In this document: in pieces, positions 52,411-61,588 of the stretch
Position numbering within the stretch: position 1 is the first letter of the stretch
How the letters are laid out: each line of letters begins with the position of its first letter
From: Pseudomonadales bacterium
GTDB taxonomy: Bacteria > Pseudomonadota > Gammaproteobacteria > Pseudomonadales > Azotimanducaceae
DNA length: 64,000 nucleotides
NCBI GenBank assembly: GCA_012103505.1
Contig: WLWP01000001.1
Coordinates: 1,984,001 to 2,048,000, forward strand
Direction: 5' to 3'
Program-made: the position numbers and the translations under genes
The notes under the pieces: model-generated
The model's input: only the letters and a program-made list of their open reading frames with translations
The model's database searches: none
What the model was told of the DNA's origin: nothing

Positions 52411-53604
52411 ATGATCGTGTTGTACGGTCTAGGAACTACAATTGGTGCTGGCATATATGCTTTGTTAGGAGAAATCGCGCAGACTTCTGGCATGATGGCT
52501 CCCTGGGCTTTTCTAGTTGCGGCATCACTAGCACTGCTCACTGCCCTCTCGTTCGCACGAATGGTCCATCGCTACCCAAAGGCAGCAGGTGCTGCGCTGT
52601 ATGTTCAGAATGGTTTCGGCTCTAAACGTCTGGGCTTGATGTGCGGTCTCATAGTGATTTTCGCCGGACTCGTGTCTAGCGCAGCTCTATTGAACGGTTT
52701 GGTGGGCTACGCACAAGCTTTCATCTATCTCGATCGATCAACAATTATTCTCATTGCGGTTAGTGCAATCGGATTAGTTGTTTGTTGGGGAATCAATCTA
52801 TCCGTTTGGGTGGCTGGGATAATCACTCTATTGGAAATTGGTGGGCTGATGTGGGGGGCGACTCTTGCTTCTGCCGAAGTGGCTAATCTAAACCTAACTT
52901 TTAGCGCCGCATTGGACAGCTTATTTCCAACCTCTCTGCTAAGTTCGGGACCTATCATACTGTCAGGTGCGATCCTTGCGTTTTATGCCTTTATTGGATT
53001 TGAAGACTTAGTAGAGGTTGCAGAAGAAGTAAAAGACGCTTCGAACACCTTACCGCTCGCTATCGTTACAACGCTTGTTATCTCCACTTTGCTTTACCTT
53101 TTCCTTGTCACGAGCGCCGTGCTAGCAGTGGGTCCCACCTATCTTGCTCAATCCAACGCTCCCTTAAGTGATTTGATCACACGCTTAACTACTGTGGACC
53201 CGCGCTATATGTCCGCAATTGGCGTGCTCGCTATCTCAAACGGCGCTCTGATCCAAGTAATCATGGCGTCCCGCGTGCTCTACGGACTCGGATCTCGAGG
53301 ACAAATCCCGACGTTTTTAGCCAAAGTTAACAAGTTCACCAAAACTCCGGTCATCGCAACCGGGCTTTGTATTTCAATCGTCGTAACCCTATCGTTGACT
53401 GGCACCGTTGCTAAACTCACAAAAACGACCTCGCTGCTAATCCTCATCGTGTTTATGCTCGTTAACTTAGCGCTCGTCTTCGACGAGAGGAGAACCACTA
53501 AACCCAACCCCTTCGTGCAATGGCAAGCTGGAGTTGCAGCTCTTGTTTGTGCATTTCTCGCGATCGTCGCTGTGATGGAGACACTGACGCCAGTTGATGG
53601 TTGA
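52411..53604 (+). CDS. APC-family amino acid permease-like transporter
   Basis: A 397-residue integral membrane protein with about eleven to twelve helices. The APC hallmark LYGLGTTIGAGIYALLGEIAQTSG comes immediately at the start, followed by FARMVHRYPKAAGAALYVQNGFGS and the later FIGFEDLVEVAEEVKDASNTLPLAI. The ATG at 52411 leaves almost no residues before helix 1 and has no ribosome site. The same frame continues upstream as SLNRTLNLP, typical of the family, back to a stop at 52345, but contains no ATG, GTG or TTG. A rare ATC at 52360 with GGGAG before it is possible. Transport substrate is unknown. Confidence 0.85.
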   Translation: MIVLYGLGTTIGAGIYALLGEIAQTSGMMAPWAFLVAASLALLTALSFARMVHRYPKAAGAALYVQNGFGSKRLGLMCGLIVIFAGLVSSAALLNGLVGYAQAFIYLDRSTIILIAVSAIGLVVCWGINLSVWVAGIITLLEIGGLMWGATLASAEVANLNLTFSAALDSLFPTSLLSSGPIILSGAILAFYAFIGFEDLVEVAEEVKDASNTLPLAIVTTLVISTLLYLFLVTSAVLAVGPTYLAQSNAPLSDLITRLTTVDPRYMSAIGVLAISNGALIQVIMASRVLYGLGSRGQIPTFLAKVNKFTKTPVIATGLCISIVVTLSLTGTVAKLTKTTSLLILIVFMLVNLALVFDERRTTKPNPFVQWQAGVAALVCAFLAIVAVMETLTPVDG

Positions 53605-53706
53605 AGCCCGTCAATCCGTTACATTCGGGTATACCTACGACTCTTTGTAACCACATTGAACCACTCGACTAGCCTTCCCATGGGTGGCTCCAAACTCCAA
53701 CATAAT

Positions 53707-53736
53707 TTGTGATTTGCTACTGAGCCTAAATATACT
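53707..53736 (+). promoter_or_regulatory. Sigma-70-like promoter for the FMO gene
   Basis: TTGTGA (53707-53712) and TATACT (53731-53736) are separated by 18 bases. This predicts transcription from about 53743 and a short leader to the TTG start at 53767. Confidence 0.5.
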
Positions 53737-53766
53737 AACGACCCATCCTAGGACGTAAGTTCACAA

Positions 53767-55089
53767 TTGAAAATTGCTGTCATTGGCGCGGGTCCATGCG
53801 GACTCATCGCTACCAAGACGCTGCGTCAGTACGGTATCGAAGCGAGTTGCTTTGAGACATCGTCGTTCCTAGGGGGGCATTGGAAGATCGATAATCCCAG
53901 CGGTAAGTCAGCTGCCTATGAATCGCTCACGACCAACACGAACAAGGTGATGAGTAGGTTGAGCGATTTTGAGATGCCATCGGAATGGCCCGACCTACCT
54001 TCTCACGAGCTGATGTACGAATGGTGGTGTAGTTACGCCGAGACCTTCGACCTCTTAAACCACATTAACTTTGAACATGAAGTTATAGAAATTAAAAGAG
54101 ATCCAAGTCAGTGGATCATCCAATACAAGAACTTCGAGAATACACACGAGGCAAACTTCGACGGCGTCGTACTAGCTTCAGGAAACTTTTGGCTACCCAA
54201 GACGCCAGAGCTGCCCGGTAACTTTAGCGGTCGGACGCTACATTCCCTGGACTACCGATCGCCAACTCGTCCGTTCCAATGCGTTGACCAGCGCGTGTTG
54301 GTCGTGGGCTCAGGGAACACCGGTTGCGAAATTGCACTCGAACTGAGCAAACATGGCGCAAAAGAAGTTTTCCTATCGGCACGGTCAGGAAATTGGATCT
54401 TGCCGAAATACATTGAAGGCCCAGATGGCCTGGAGCACATCGCAGCCCGTGTCCCACTGAACCACCCGCTGGATGAAGTTCCATGGGCTTTGCGAGTCCT
54501 GCCGGAATCTTGGCGCAACAAGGTATTTTCTAAAGTCGCTCAGATCGCCTTCAAACGACAATTCAGTAGTTACGCGGAGCAACTGGTCGCAAATGGGATG
54601 CCACCGCCGCCAGAAAACCCATTAACCAAAAGACCTGCCGTGGCTGATGGCTTGGCTGAAGCATTGTCACAGGAACAGCTGCGAGCAGTCCCTGCGATAA
54701 AAGATGTGACGGATCATCAGGTTACATTCACAAATGGCGTCACGGCGGAAATTGACACCATCATCTTCGCAACCGGTTTCCATCTAAGTTATCCCTACCT
54801 GGATCAAGAGATCCTAAACACTGCAAACGATGACATGACACTATTTCGCGGGCTCATGCATCCGCAGCACCATTCATTGTTCGTCGTTGGTGTTAGTCGT
54901 CCGTCCGGAGGGTTTTGGCCGGTTGCCGAGGCCCAATCTCATTTCATAGGCAAACTTCTGACAAACGAGTACAAACTACCAGGCCAGAGGACGATCGATC
55001 GTCACAGCAACTCGGTTTTACAAGCAGAATCCTATAACCCGGCACTATACGGATATGCGCTACGCGAAGAGTCGCAACGAAAACAATAG
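53767..55089 (+). CDS. Flavin-containing monooxygenase
   Basis: A 440-residue FMO-type enzyme. The FAD motif at the very N-terminus is IAVIGAGPCGLIA, and NADPH binds at VLVVGSGNTGCEIALEL. The FMO-identifying region FSGRTLHSLDYRSP lies between them, and IIFATGFHLSYPYL is the C-terminal ATG-type motif. It starts with TTG 53767, 7 bases from the sigma-type leader's AGGACG region. It is followed after 10 bases by an alpha/beta hydrolase, a pairing known from Baeyer-Villiger ketone cleavage (oxygenation, then ester hydrolysis). Oxygenation of sulfur or nitrogen is equally possible. Confidence 0.9.
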   Translation: MKIAVIGAGPCGLIATKTLRQYGIEASCFETSSFLGGHWKIDNPSGKSAAYESLTTNTNKVMSRLSDFEMPSEWPDLPSHELMYEWWCSYAETFDLLNHINFEHEVIEIKRDPSQWIIQYKNFENTHEANFDGVVLASGNFWLPKTPELPGNFSGRTLHSLDYRSPTRPFQCVDQRVLVVGSGNTGCEIALELSKHGAKEVFLSARSGNWILPKYIEGPDGLEHIAARVPLNHPLDEVPWALRVLPESWRNKVFSKVAQIAFKRQFSSYAEQLVANGMPPPPENPLTKRPAVADGLAEALSQEQLRAVPAIKDVTDHQVTFTNGVTAEIDTIIFATGFHLSYPYLDQEILNTANDDMTLFRGLMHPQHHSLFVVGVSRPSGGFWPVAEAQSHFIGKLLTNEYKLPGQRTIDRHSNSVLQAESYNPALYGYALREESQRKQ

Positions 55090-55099
55090 CGAGACATAG

Positions 55100-55777
55100 A
55101 TGGCTAACAACACCGAACATACCTATCGCGTCACTTTTAGCGAGCTTCTCGTCAGTTCTAAGGATGCATTTGATAGTCAGCTGGAACAATTCTTTGAGCA
55201 AGATGACGAGCTCACCTTTCAAGTCAGAATGCCTTCAAACGAAGACTCCACGCCACCTGGCTTATTGATTTACATAAGCCCTAAACAGGGTGCTCGCATG
55301 CCTGAAGCTTGGGGAGCAATTCTTGATCAGCACAATCTTGTTTGGGTCGGCGCTGAGAACTCAGGCAATGAAGTACACGTGGCCCGACGTGTTGGCCTGG
55401 CACTTCTAGCCCCCTCGGTAGCCGGGACTTACGGGCAGTTCGATCTCGCTCGCGTTTATCTTTCTGGTTTTTCAGGTGGTGGTCGCGTCGCAAGTATGAT
55501 GATACCGAGCTACCCGACGTTGTTCAGCGGCGCGATCTTTATCTGTGGAGCTAACCCAGTCATGGTCGCAACCGAGGAGACAGTGGCACAGATCGAGCAT
55601 TTGCCTCTTGTTTTCCTGACCGGAACTGGAGATTTCAACCTCGAAGATACACAGTGGTCGTTACAGACTTACCAACAAGCTGGTCTCTCACGCGCACAAC
55701 TTATGGTTATCGAAGGCTTGGATCATGCGTTGCCAGAAGCCTCAGCTATAGACGACGCTCTGAACGCACTCTCCTAG
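55100..55777 (+). CDS. Alpha/beta hydrolase (esterase-like)
   Basis: A 225-residue hydrolase of the PHB-depolymerase/esterase type. The nucleophile elbow is YLSGFSGGGRVASMM (GxSxG), with TGTGDFNLEDTQW (acid region) and EGLDHALPEASAI (catalytic histidine) after it. LLIYISPKQGARMPEAWGAILDQHNLVWVGAEN is family-like. It has no signal peptide. Its gene is 10 bases after the FMO, so it may hydrolyse the ester or lactone made there (inference). Its stop overlaps the convergent DMFase-like gene. Confidence 0.85.
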   Translation: MANNTEHTYRVTFSELLVSSKDAFDSQLEQFFEQDDELTFQVRMPSNEDSTPPGLLIYISPKQGARMPEAWGAILDQHNLVWVGAENSGNEVHVARRVGLALLAPSVAGTYGQFDLARVYLSGFSGGGRVASMMIPSYPTLFSGAIFICGANPVMVATEETVAQIEHLPLVFLTGTGDFNLEDTQWSLQTYQQAGLSRAQLMVIEGLDHALPEASAIDDALNALS

Positions 55778-57240
55778 CTACCTTTGCTAGTGAATCGTTT
55801 CAACACATTGTCAGTGACGGTCGCCACATCGCGCTGTTCGAGACCGTATGCCCAATCTGTACACCCGGCAGTAAAGACCTGACCCGCGCCCCGACTGAAG
55901 CTGCCTAGTACAGCGTGGCCATCCGCAAACTTCCTTCGATTTGCCTCCGTGTCTTCGCCCGCAAGTCTTTCCGCAACCCAATTGAGTTCGCCAATGTAAC
56001 TTTCATGTAGTTCACCAGAGGCTTGATGCGTCTCCCAAAGTCTCGCCGGTGCTGTACCGAGCACTTCAAGTCCCGGCGGAATAGTCGGTTCAGCTGCAGA
56101 GGACAAGCGCGCAAACGGCTTGCCTTCCACATATTCAAGTTCGCAACCATCACACTCATAGGCAACCACAATGGCGGATGCGCCTAACTGATCGCCTTCG
56201 GAAAAATTAAGAGATTCAAACGCCCAGTGACGTGGCTGCCAGACCGTATACCCACCAGACCCTCGAGGCGCGTTTGGCATGTGCGCATAGCCACCCCGGG
56301 TAAAGGATACACCGGTCATTTCGCTTTCCGGCCTGCCGACTAGCGGGTCGGACCACATCGTTGAAAGTTTCGGTGCGCCATCCGCATCGTAGTCAGGATC
56401 GTCTGTAAGCGCCGTTTTGTACGCAACTAACTGCGTGCCATTTCCCTCAAAACGCGCTTGCCAAAACGAGGTGTTGCCCGAAAAGAAAGCGGCATTGCCA
56501 CCGCTGTCGATATAACCCTCTACATTGTCGCGCATTCCAACTGACCAATATTCGTCATGGCCGATGGAGACATATGCAGAATATCCCGCTAACAGATCTG
56601 GATCCTGATCTAAATCAAAACTGGTCGCATATCCGAGGTTGTAGCCACGGGCTTCCGCCCAGCGCACAAAAAGAATTTCCCAGTTCGCCCATCCAGCAGC
56701 CATCGACCACTGCGAGTAACCCTTTCGAGCAAACGCCCGCCCTTCGTCCCTATCCCAGTCAATAAATCGCGCGATCCGGAATCGCTGCGGATCATCTTTA
56801 TCCAAAAAACCCTTGGGCAAAGGTCTGCGCAAAGCAGAGGTATTGCCGCCGGTGTAAAAACTTGGTCCCCCCCAATCGTTATAAGCAGCCCACGTCGACG
56901 TTGAGAGCACTAGGAGTGCATCTTGCGGCTCTGTCGCACGCACAACAAAGTATGCCTCTGCCACTTCATCATCTTCAGCAATGAATCGCACGAGATAGAA
57001 GCCCGAAGGCCAAGCCTGATCCACAGAAATTTCTGCGCTCATCTTCCAATCACAGCCCCGAACGGAGAGTTCGTCCGATAGTTCCTGCTCTAAAACCTGG
57101 ATAGTTTGTTCGTGAACAACTATATCGGCCGCACCTTTCCGCACGACCTGTAGCTGTACCTGCGCAACGCCACCATGACAATAAACGCTTGTTATCTCAC
57201 CTGGCGAAACACTTTGCGGCCAGCAGTATCCCGCTAACAT
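55774..57240 (-). CDS. N,N-dimethylformamidase large-subunit-like protein
   Basis: A 488-residue protein of the family of the N,N-dimethylformamidase beta subunit. A beta-sandwich N-terminal region (about 1-100) is followed by the ALLVLSTSTWAAYNDWGGPSFYTGG core, LGYATSFDLDQDPDLLAGYSAYVSIGHDEYW, and AAFFSGNTSFWQARFE. DMFase hydrolyses formamides at a mononuclear iron centre; relatives in catabolic clusters may act on other amides. No small-subunit gene is recognised nearby. It is directly downstream of the aminomutase-like gene with no gap. Confidence 0.85.
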   Translation of the reverse strand: MLAGYCWPQSVSPGEITSVYCHGGVAQVQLQVVRKGAADIVVHEQTIQVLEQELSDELSVRGCDWKMSAEISVDQAWPSGFYLVRFIAEDDEVAEAYFVVRATEPQDALLVLSTSTWAAYNDWGGPSFYTGGNTSALRRPLPKGFLDKDDPQRFRIARFIDWDRDEGRAFARKGYSQWSMAAGWANWEILFVRWAEARGYNLGYATSFDLDQDPDLLAGYSAYVSIGHDEYWSVGMRDNVEGYIDSGGNAAFFSGNTSFWQARFEGNGTQLVAYKTALTDDPDYDADGAPKLSTMWSDPLVGRPESEMTGVSFTRGGYAHMPNAPRGSGGYTVWQPRHWAFESLNFSEGDQLGASAIVVAYECDGCELEYVEGKPFARLSSAAEPTIPPGLEVLGTAPARLWETHQASGELHESYIGELNWVAERLAGEDTEANRRKFADGHAVLGSFSRGAGQVFTAGCTDWAYGLEQRDVATVTDNVLKRFTSKGS

Positions 57241-58485
57241 CTACCCCGTTTTCCGCTGGTATTGTTCGACGCTACCGAGTGCTGCAAAAGCATCGGCCGC
57301 TACTTCACATATCCGCTCGATATCTGCATCGGTGTGTTCGGTAGATACAAAATGATTGTGATGGCCTAGCACGTAGACACCGCGCCGCACACATTGATCA
57401 ATCCAGGCAAAGTGCCCCTTCATACTGACGTTGCTCAGCCGGTAATACGGCATCGCTGGAATCCCGGATGCGACGAGGTCAAAGCCCTGCTCAGTGGCTG
57501 TTTGTACCAATTTCGTGTTGAGACGATTACCAAAGTCGGTCATCTGCTTGGCGGCATCCACTCTTTTCAGCTCTTTTAGCGTCGCTGTAGCCGCAGCCAT
57601 TGGCGCGGCGTTAAAGAATTGAGTACCTGTGAAAAAGACTTCCTGCGCGGTTTCTTTCAACGCATCACTACCCATCAGGGCAGACAACGGATAACCATTT
57701 CCTATCGCCTTGCCAAAACAAATCAAATCCGGAGTAAAACCGTATTCAACGTGCGAACCGGCTAGATTGATCCGAAACCCCGATCGCACGTCATCCACTA
57801 TGAGCACGATGCCATGCTGTCGACAGAGCTGTTCCATCTTTTGCCAGTAACCTTCTGCGGGTAGCTCATTGTCTCTAAACACAGGATGGTCGTAAGGCGA
57901 CGAGATGAAACAAGCTATCTCACCGGGTGATTCACTAATTAAGCTTTCAAAGGCGTCTGCGTCGTTCCACGGCACAGTGGTCACATGTTCTATGTCTGTT
58001 TCTATGGTGCCTGGACGACCGTCTTGCATCCATGGTGAGACCCCGTGGTAGCCCTCATGAACTTTAACAATTTTGTTTCGACCCGTTGCGGCTCGGGCAA
58101 TCATGACTGCAAGGGCAGTGCTATCCCCACCGTTTTTTCCAAACAATGCCCAGTCCATATCGGAAACCATGTCTACCAACATTTCAGCTAGCTCTACCAT
58201 GGCAGGCGCAGATAGACTCACTGTGTTGCCAGCTGCGTATTGCTTGCGGGCCGCTTCGTCGACAACGGGGTTGTTGTAACCGAGGATCATGGGGCCGTAT
58301 GCACACATGAGATCCACGTATTCGTTGTCATCAATATCCCAAAAGTGCGCACCCTGGGATCTTGAAAAAAATGAGGGACTGCCGTCGCGAACGCTGTATC
58401 CATAGTGACCAAAAATTCCGCCAGGGATAACACTTTTGGCTCGATCAAGGAGTACATCGGAATTCGACACGTCATAAGTTTTCAT
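57241..58485 (-). CDS. Class III aminotransferase (glutamate-1-semialdehyde aminomutase-like)
   Basis: A PLP enzyme of about 414 residues resembling glutamate-1-semialdehyde 2,1-aminomutase. It shows AKSVIPGGIFGHYGYSVRDGSPSFF, NEYVDLMCAYGPMILGYN, and the PLP-lysine region LICFGKAIGNGYPLSALMGSD (K in FGKAIG). IVDDVRSGFRI supplies the cofactor aspartate. The frame extends to 58575 inside the GST-like gene, but ATG 58485 begins the family-like sequence, though its ribosome site is weak. The catabolic neighbourhood makes a dedicated aminotransferase or isomerase more likely than haem synthesis (inference). Confidence 0.88.
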   Translation of the reverse strand: MKTYDVSNSDVLLDRAKSVIPGGIFGHYGYSVRDGSPSFFSRSQGAHFWDIDDNEYVDLMCAYGPMILGYNNPVVDEAARKQYAAGNTVSLSAPAMVELAEMLVDMVSDMDWALFGKNGGDSTALAVMIARAATGRNKIVKVHEGYHGVSPWMQDGRPGTIETDIEHVTTVPWNDADAFESLISESPGEIACFISSPYDHPVFRDNELPAEGYWQKMEQLCRQHGIVLIVDDVRSGFRINLAGSHVEYGFTPDLICFGKAIGNGYPLSALMGSDALKETAQEVFFTGTQFFNAAPMAAATATLKELKRVDAAKQMTDFGNRLNTKLVQTATEQGFDLVASGIPAMPYYRLSNVSMKGHFAWIDQCVRRGVYVLGHHNHFVSTEHTDADIERICEVAADAFAALGSVEQYQRKTG

Positions 58486-58550
58486 CAAAATTTGCTCTCT
58501 ATTTGATTCTTGTCCACTAATGGCTTTCTTGGCATTTTTACCGTCAGTTA

Positions 58551-59546
58551 TCAGCCTTCGAAGCCAGCCAAACATCCGGTCGAAGCTAATACTTCCGCCA
58601 AGCCATCATCACCTGCCACCGCAGCGTACTTTTCCCGTATCACATGCAGCGACTTGGAATGGTACTTTTGTGGTCCTTGAGACCAGGTTTCGCCATTCAA
58701 CTGCACGGTAAATTCATCCTTGCCTGCCGCCATACACGCTGCGTTCGCCAGCGTCCAAGGTATGAACAAATCACCAATCTGGCTCGCTACAAACGGCGTG
58801 AGCGTCTCACTCAGCTGCACCCAAGGCGCAAAGTCACCTTGCGCAGTCGGCCACAACATACGATGGATCCAATCCAACAGATGTGGCGCCTGACCTTCTA
58901 TCCAAGCGCTACCTGTGGGATCAGTCCAGGCGCAGTAAATCTGGCCCCACAGACCAAAATCTGCAAACGCGGGTCTATGCCCGAACAGATACGGGAACTT
59001 CTCAAAGTGGGCATTAAGGAGGGGAATCGCATCCCGAAACGATTTTTCGATTTGTGGTGCGGTCACCTCGTTGGACCCGACAAAGTGCACTCGTTCACGC
59101 ATGCGTTCCATGACCTGCTCACGAATCGCCAATCGAGCTGTCTCGTCATTATTCGGTGCATTCATCGCCGCGATTCTGCCACCGGCGCTGGCACAATCTT
59201 CATCGCGAGCCCAGCGCAGGTGGAACATCCATTTATTACCCCACTCATCACCGAACTCTTCGATCAGTGCGGATAAAAACTGACAGGTGGTATCCGCGGG
59301 GTGGATTGAAGGCTCGGAAAAACGAGCCTCCATCGTCTCGATTATCGGTGTTGAGTCTTGCATCGCTTCATCACCTGGTCCGACGACCAGGGGAATGATT
59401 GGAATTTTTGCGTACTTTTGATACTCCTCGGCTGAATCCGCGTTGCGGACAATCCACTGGTGAGGAATTCCTTTGTAGCGGAAATAAGACCTAACCTTCA
59501 CCGAATACGGGGAAAGCTCTGCGCCGAAAATTCTGTAGTCACTCAT
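58551..59546 (-). CDS. Glutathione S-transferase-fold protein, 331 aa
   Basis: A GST-like protein with an N-terminal thioredoxin domain that starts YRIFGAELSPYSVKVRSYFRYKGIPHQW, with the turn KIPIIPLVV and the DSTPIIETMEARF helix. The C-terminal helical domain is longer than usual (total 331 residues) and has HFEKFPYLFGHRPAFADFGLWGQIY, typical of the bacterial branch near CoA-transferase clusters. The gene ends 65 bases before the aminomutase-like start, and its own start overlaps the CoA-transferase stop by 4 bases. Function may be glutathione-dependent isomerisation or stress. Confidence 0.88.
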   Translation of the reverse strand: MSDYRIFGAELSPYSVKVRSYFRYKGIPHQWIVRNADSAEEYQKYAKIPIIPLVVGPGDEAMQDSTPIIETMEARFSEPSIHPADTTCQFLSALIEEFGDEWGNKWMFHLRWARDEDCASAGGRIAAMNAPNNDETARLAIREQVMERMRERVHFVGSNEVTAPQIEKSFRDAIPLLNAHFEKFPYLFGHRPAFADFGLWGQIYCAWTDPTGSAWIEGQAPHLLDWIHRMLWPTAQGDFAPWVQLSETLTPFVASQIGDLFIPWTLANAACMAAGKDEFTVQLNGETWSQGPQKYHSKSLHVIREKYAAVAGDDGLAEVLASTGCLAGFEG

Positions 59547-60811
59547 GGTTGCTCCATAACGCCAAAGACGCTTTGACGGATCGATTCTGTGTGTTTTTGA
59601 ACGTGCTCGATTTCGTCAACCGAAAAACCAAGCTCTTGCATGATGGCAACAGTGGCATTGCCGAGTTCGGGTGGCGGCCCTTTGACAGAACCAGGGGTCT
59701 CGCTTAGTTGAACTAAATTGCCGACCACTCGCGATTCACCAACTCCAGCGAATGTCATTGGCACAACATATTCGTTGGCAATTGTTTGTGGGTCGTTGAT
59801 AACTTCATTGTGGTCCTGAATCTTCTCCACGATCACGTCGTCCCGCGCGTAGAAAAATTCTTGCCACTCCTGCGTGCTCCGAGCTGCGAAGATGTCCGTC
59901 ATCGCTGCTCGAACGCGGTCAACATCCGCATCGCTTTGAGAGTCAGGAATCGCGCCCATCCGTTTCATCGCATTGTCCCATAGCGGATCGTCTGCTAAGC
60001 CGGGATTACCACCGAACTCACAAAAGAGATGCCAAGCTTCATCTCCGACAAGGGTGAACAAAAACATACCGTCATCGCTGGCACGATAGACGCCATAAGG
60101 ACCACGGATATTGGGCATGTGGCTGCCGTCCCTGGAAACGCTGTTGCCGGTTAGTAGCGACTGCTGTAACTCCCAACTTTGCAACCAAATCTGTCCACCC
60201 AAGCCGGACGTGTTTACTTGTTGGCCAACGCCATGACGTTCCCGCGCGACGATCGCGGTCATAATGCCAAGTGCAAACTGTAGCGCGCCGCCTGTATCTG
60301 CAATTGTGGATCCCGCAGGCATCGGTAGCCCATCTCTCGGTCCACAAAGGCTCGCTAGCCCGCCGCGCGCCTGAGCCGCACCTTCAACCATTGGACGATC
60401 GGCATCCGGCCCGAGTGGACCAAAACCATTTACCGCAGCGTAGATCAGCTTTGGGTGATCAACAGAGAGACTTGGATAGTCGAGACCTAATTTGCGCAGA
60501 AATGGTGCGCGGTAGTTCGTTAAAAAGACGTCTGCCTGTTTGACAAGACGTCGCACCACCTCGATGCCTTCCTCTGTTTTAACATCAAGACAAACGGAGC
60601 GTTTACCGCGATTTCCAGCGATGAACATCGATCCCGGCGTCTCTGGCGGTGTGTCATTTTCAATACCGCGATGAAATCGACTCGCATCGCCTATGGGTGG
60701 TTCGATCTTAATAACGTCGGCGCCCATATCTGACAGATAAATACCTGCAGCAGGACCCATGATTGCGGTGCCCATTTCAACCACGCAGATGTCCGATAGC
60801 GGTTGGACCAT
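59543..60811 (-). CDS. Family III CoA transferase (CaiB/BaiF type)
   Basis: A 422-residue CoA transferase that moves CoA between a donor thioester and an acid. The opening LSDICVVEMGTAIMGPAAGIYLSDMGADVIKIEPPIGD is the family core, followed by GNRGKRSVCLDVKTEEG and ADVFLTNYRAPFLRKLGLDYPSL (the region with the catalytic aspartate area). The frame extends to 60961, but ATG 60811 after GGGAGAGAGAGCTAGCC is the family start. It is the first gene of a minus-strand unit (CoA transferase, GST, aminomutase-like, DMFase-like) and faces the TetR gene across twin operators. Confidence 0.92.
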   Translation of the reverse strand: MVQPLSDICVVEMGTAIMGPAAGIYLSDMGADVIKIEPPIGDASRFHRGIENDTPPETPGSMFIAGNRGKRSVCLDVKTEEGIEVVRRLVKQADVFLTNYRAPFLRKLGLDYPSLSVDHPKLIYAAVNGFGPLGPDADRPMVEGAAQARGGLASLCGPRDGLPMPAGSTIADTGGALQFALGIMTAIVARERHGVGQQVNTSGLGGQIWLQSWELQQSLLTGNSVSRDGSHMPNIRGPYGVYRASDDGMFLFTLVGDEAWHLFCEFGGNPGLADDPLWDNAMKRMGAIPDSQSDADVDRVRAAMTDIFAARSTQEWQEFFYARDDVIVEKIQDHNEVINDPQTIANEYVVPMTFAGVGESRVVGNLVQLSETPGSVKGPPPELGNATVAIMQELGFSVDEIEHVQKHTESIRQSVFGVMEQP

Positions 60812-60860
60812 GGCTAGCTCTCTCTCCCTTTCCTTATTCTCAATCAAACCACTGGGTTGT

Positions 60861-60897
60861 GTGTACATATGTACACGCTGCTTGTACCTTTGTACAC
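60861..60897. promoter_or_regulatory. Twin palindromic operator between CoA-transferase and TetR genes
   Basis: GTGTACATATGTACAC at 60861-60876 is a perfect 16-bp palindrome. A second copy, TTGTACCTTTGTACAC at 60882-60897, matches it at 13 of 16 bases. Their centres are 21 bases apart, two DNA turns, so two dimers could sit on the same face. The pair lies in the divergent gap beside a TetR gene, the standard place for its autoregulatory operator. Confidence 0.75.
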
Positions 60898-60973
60898 ATC
60901 GGAACCACTTCACCGTTGAGTGGAAACGTTCGCCGCCCATCCAGACAAGAGAGGCTTCCAAGTTGTGACTAAG

Positions 60974-61588
60974 ATGGCTCCGAAACTGGCTTCACACAAC
61001 GATCAAATCGAGGGACGCCGAGAACTTATCCTCCGCAGCACTTTACGGGTCATTGCCGAAGAAGGCGTTGGCGCGGTCACCCATCGACGAGTCGCTAAGG
61101 TTGCTAACGTTCCACTAGGTTCAACGATCTACTATTTCGACTCACGCCTACATTTACTGCGTGAAGCTTTCGACTACTACCTGGCGCTCAGTACTGCCGC
61201 ATACGAGACCGTTAATCGAAGCTTGATTGTTAATAATATCAATGATTTAGTGGATTTTGTGGTGACACTCAACGAACGACAATACGCGGGGGCACCACTG
61301 CTCTTAGCGGAATACGAGCTGACTTTGTTTGCAGCGCGTGATCCAGAAATTGCAAAGTCGCTGCATAGATGGGACGAATTAGCTGTTACACATATGGCAC
61401 GACATCTTAAAGCGCTCAATTTGGCTGAACCGCAAAGCGCCGCGCGCGACGTCATCCATTTGATTCGCGGTTATGAACTAGAAAGATTGAGTTACCACAA
61501 GCCTGACACCGAAAAACTGAGAAAGAGTCTTACCAGAATCCTTACGACTCTCACCTCACCTGAAGCCAACACGGAGAGCCAAAAATGA
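60974..61588 (+). CDS. TetR/AcrR-family transcriptional regulator
   Basis: A 204-residue TetR-family repressor. The N-terminal helix-turn-helix reads RRELILRSTLRVIAEEGVGAVTHRRVAKVANVPLGSTIYYFDSRLHLLREAF, followed by a helical ligand-binding domain. ATG 60974 and GTG 60965 (after GAGAGG) are both possible starts; a longer frame to 60920 is less likely. It probably represses itself and the divergent CoA-transferase unit through the twin palindromes until an acyl-CoA or aromatic ligand binds. Its stop overlaps the Rieske gene by 4 bases (ATGA), so the two are co-translated. Confidence 0.92.
   Translation: MAPKLASHNDQIEGRRELILRSTLRVIAEEGVGAVTHRRVAKVANVPLGSTIYYFDSRLHLLREAFDYYLALSTAAYETVNRSLIVNNINDLVDFVVTLNERQYAGAPLLLAEYELTLFAARDPEIAKSLHRWDELAVTHMARHLKALNLAEPQSAARDVIHLIRGYELERLSYHKPDTEKLRKSLTRILTTLTSPEANTESQK

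Noticed and set aside
57241..58485. Housekeeping hemL
   Set aside because: Similar fold, but located in a catabolic operon; I call it aminomutase-like without the gene name.
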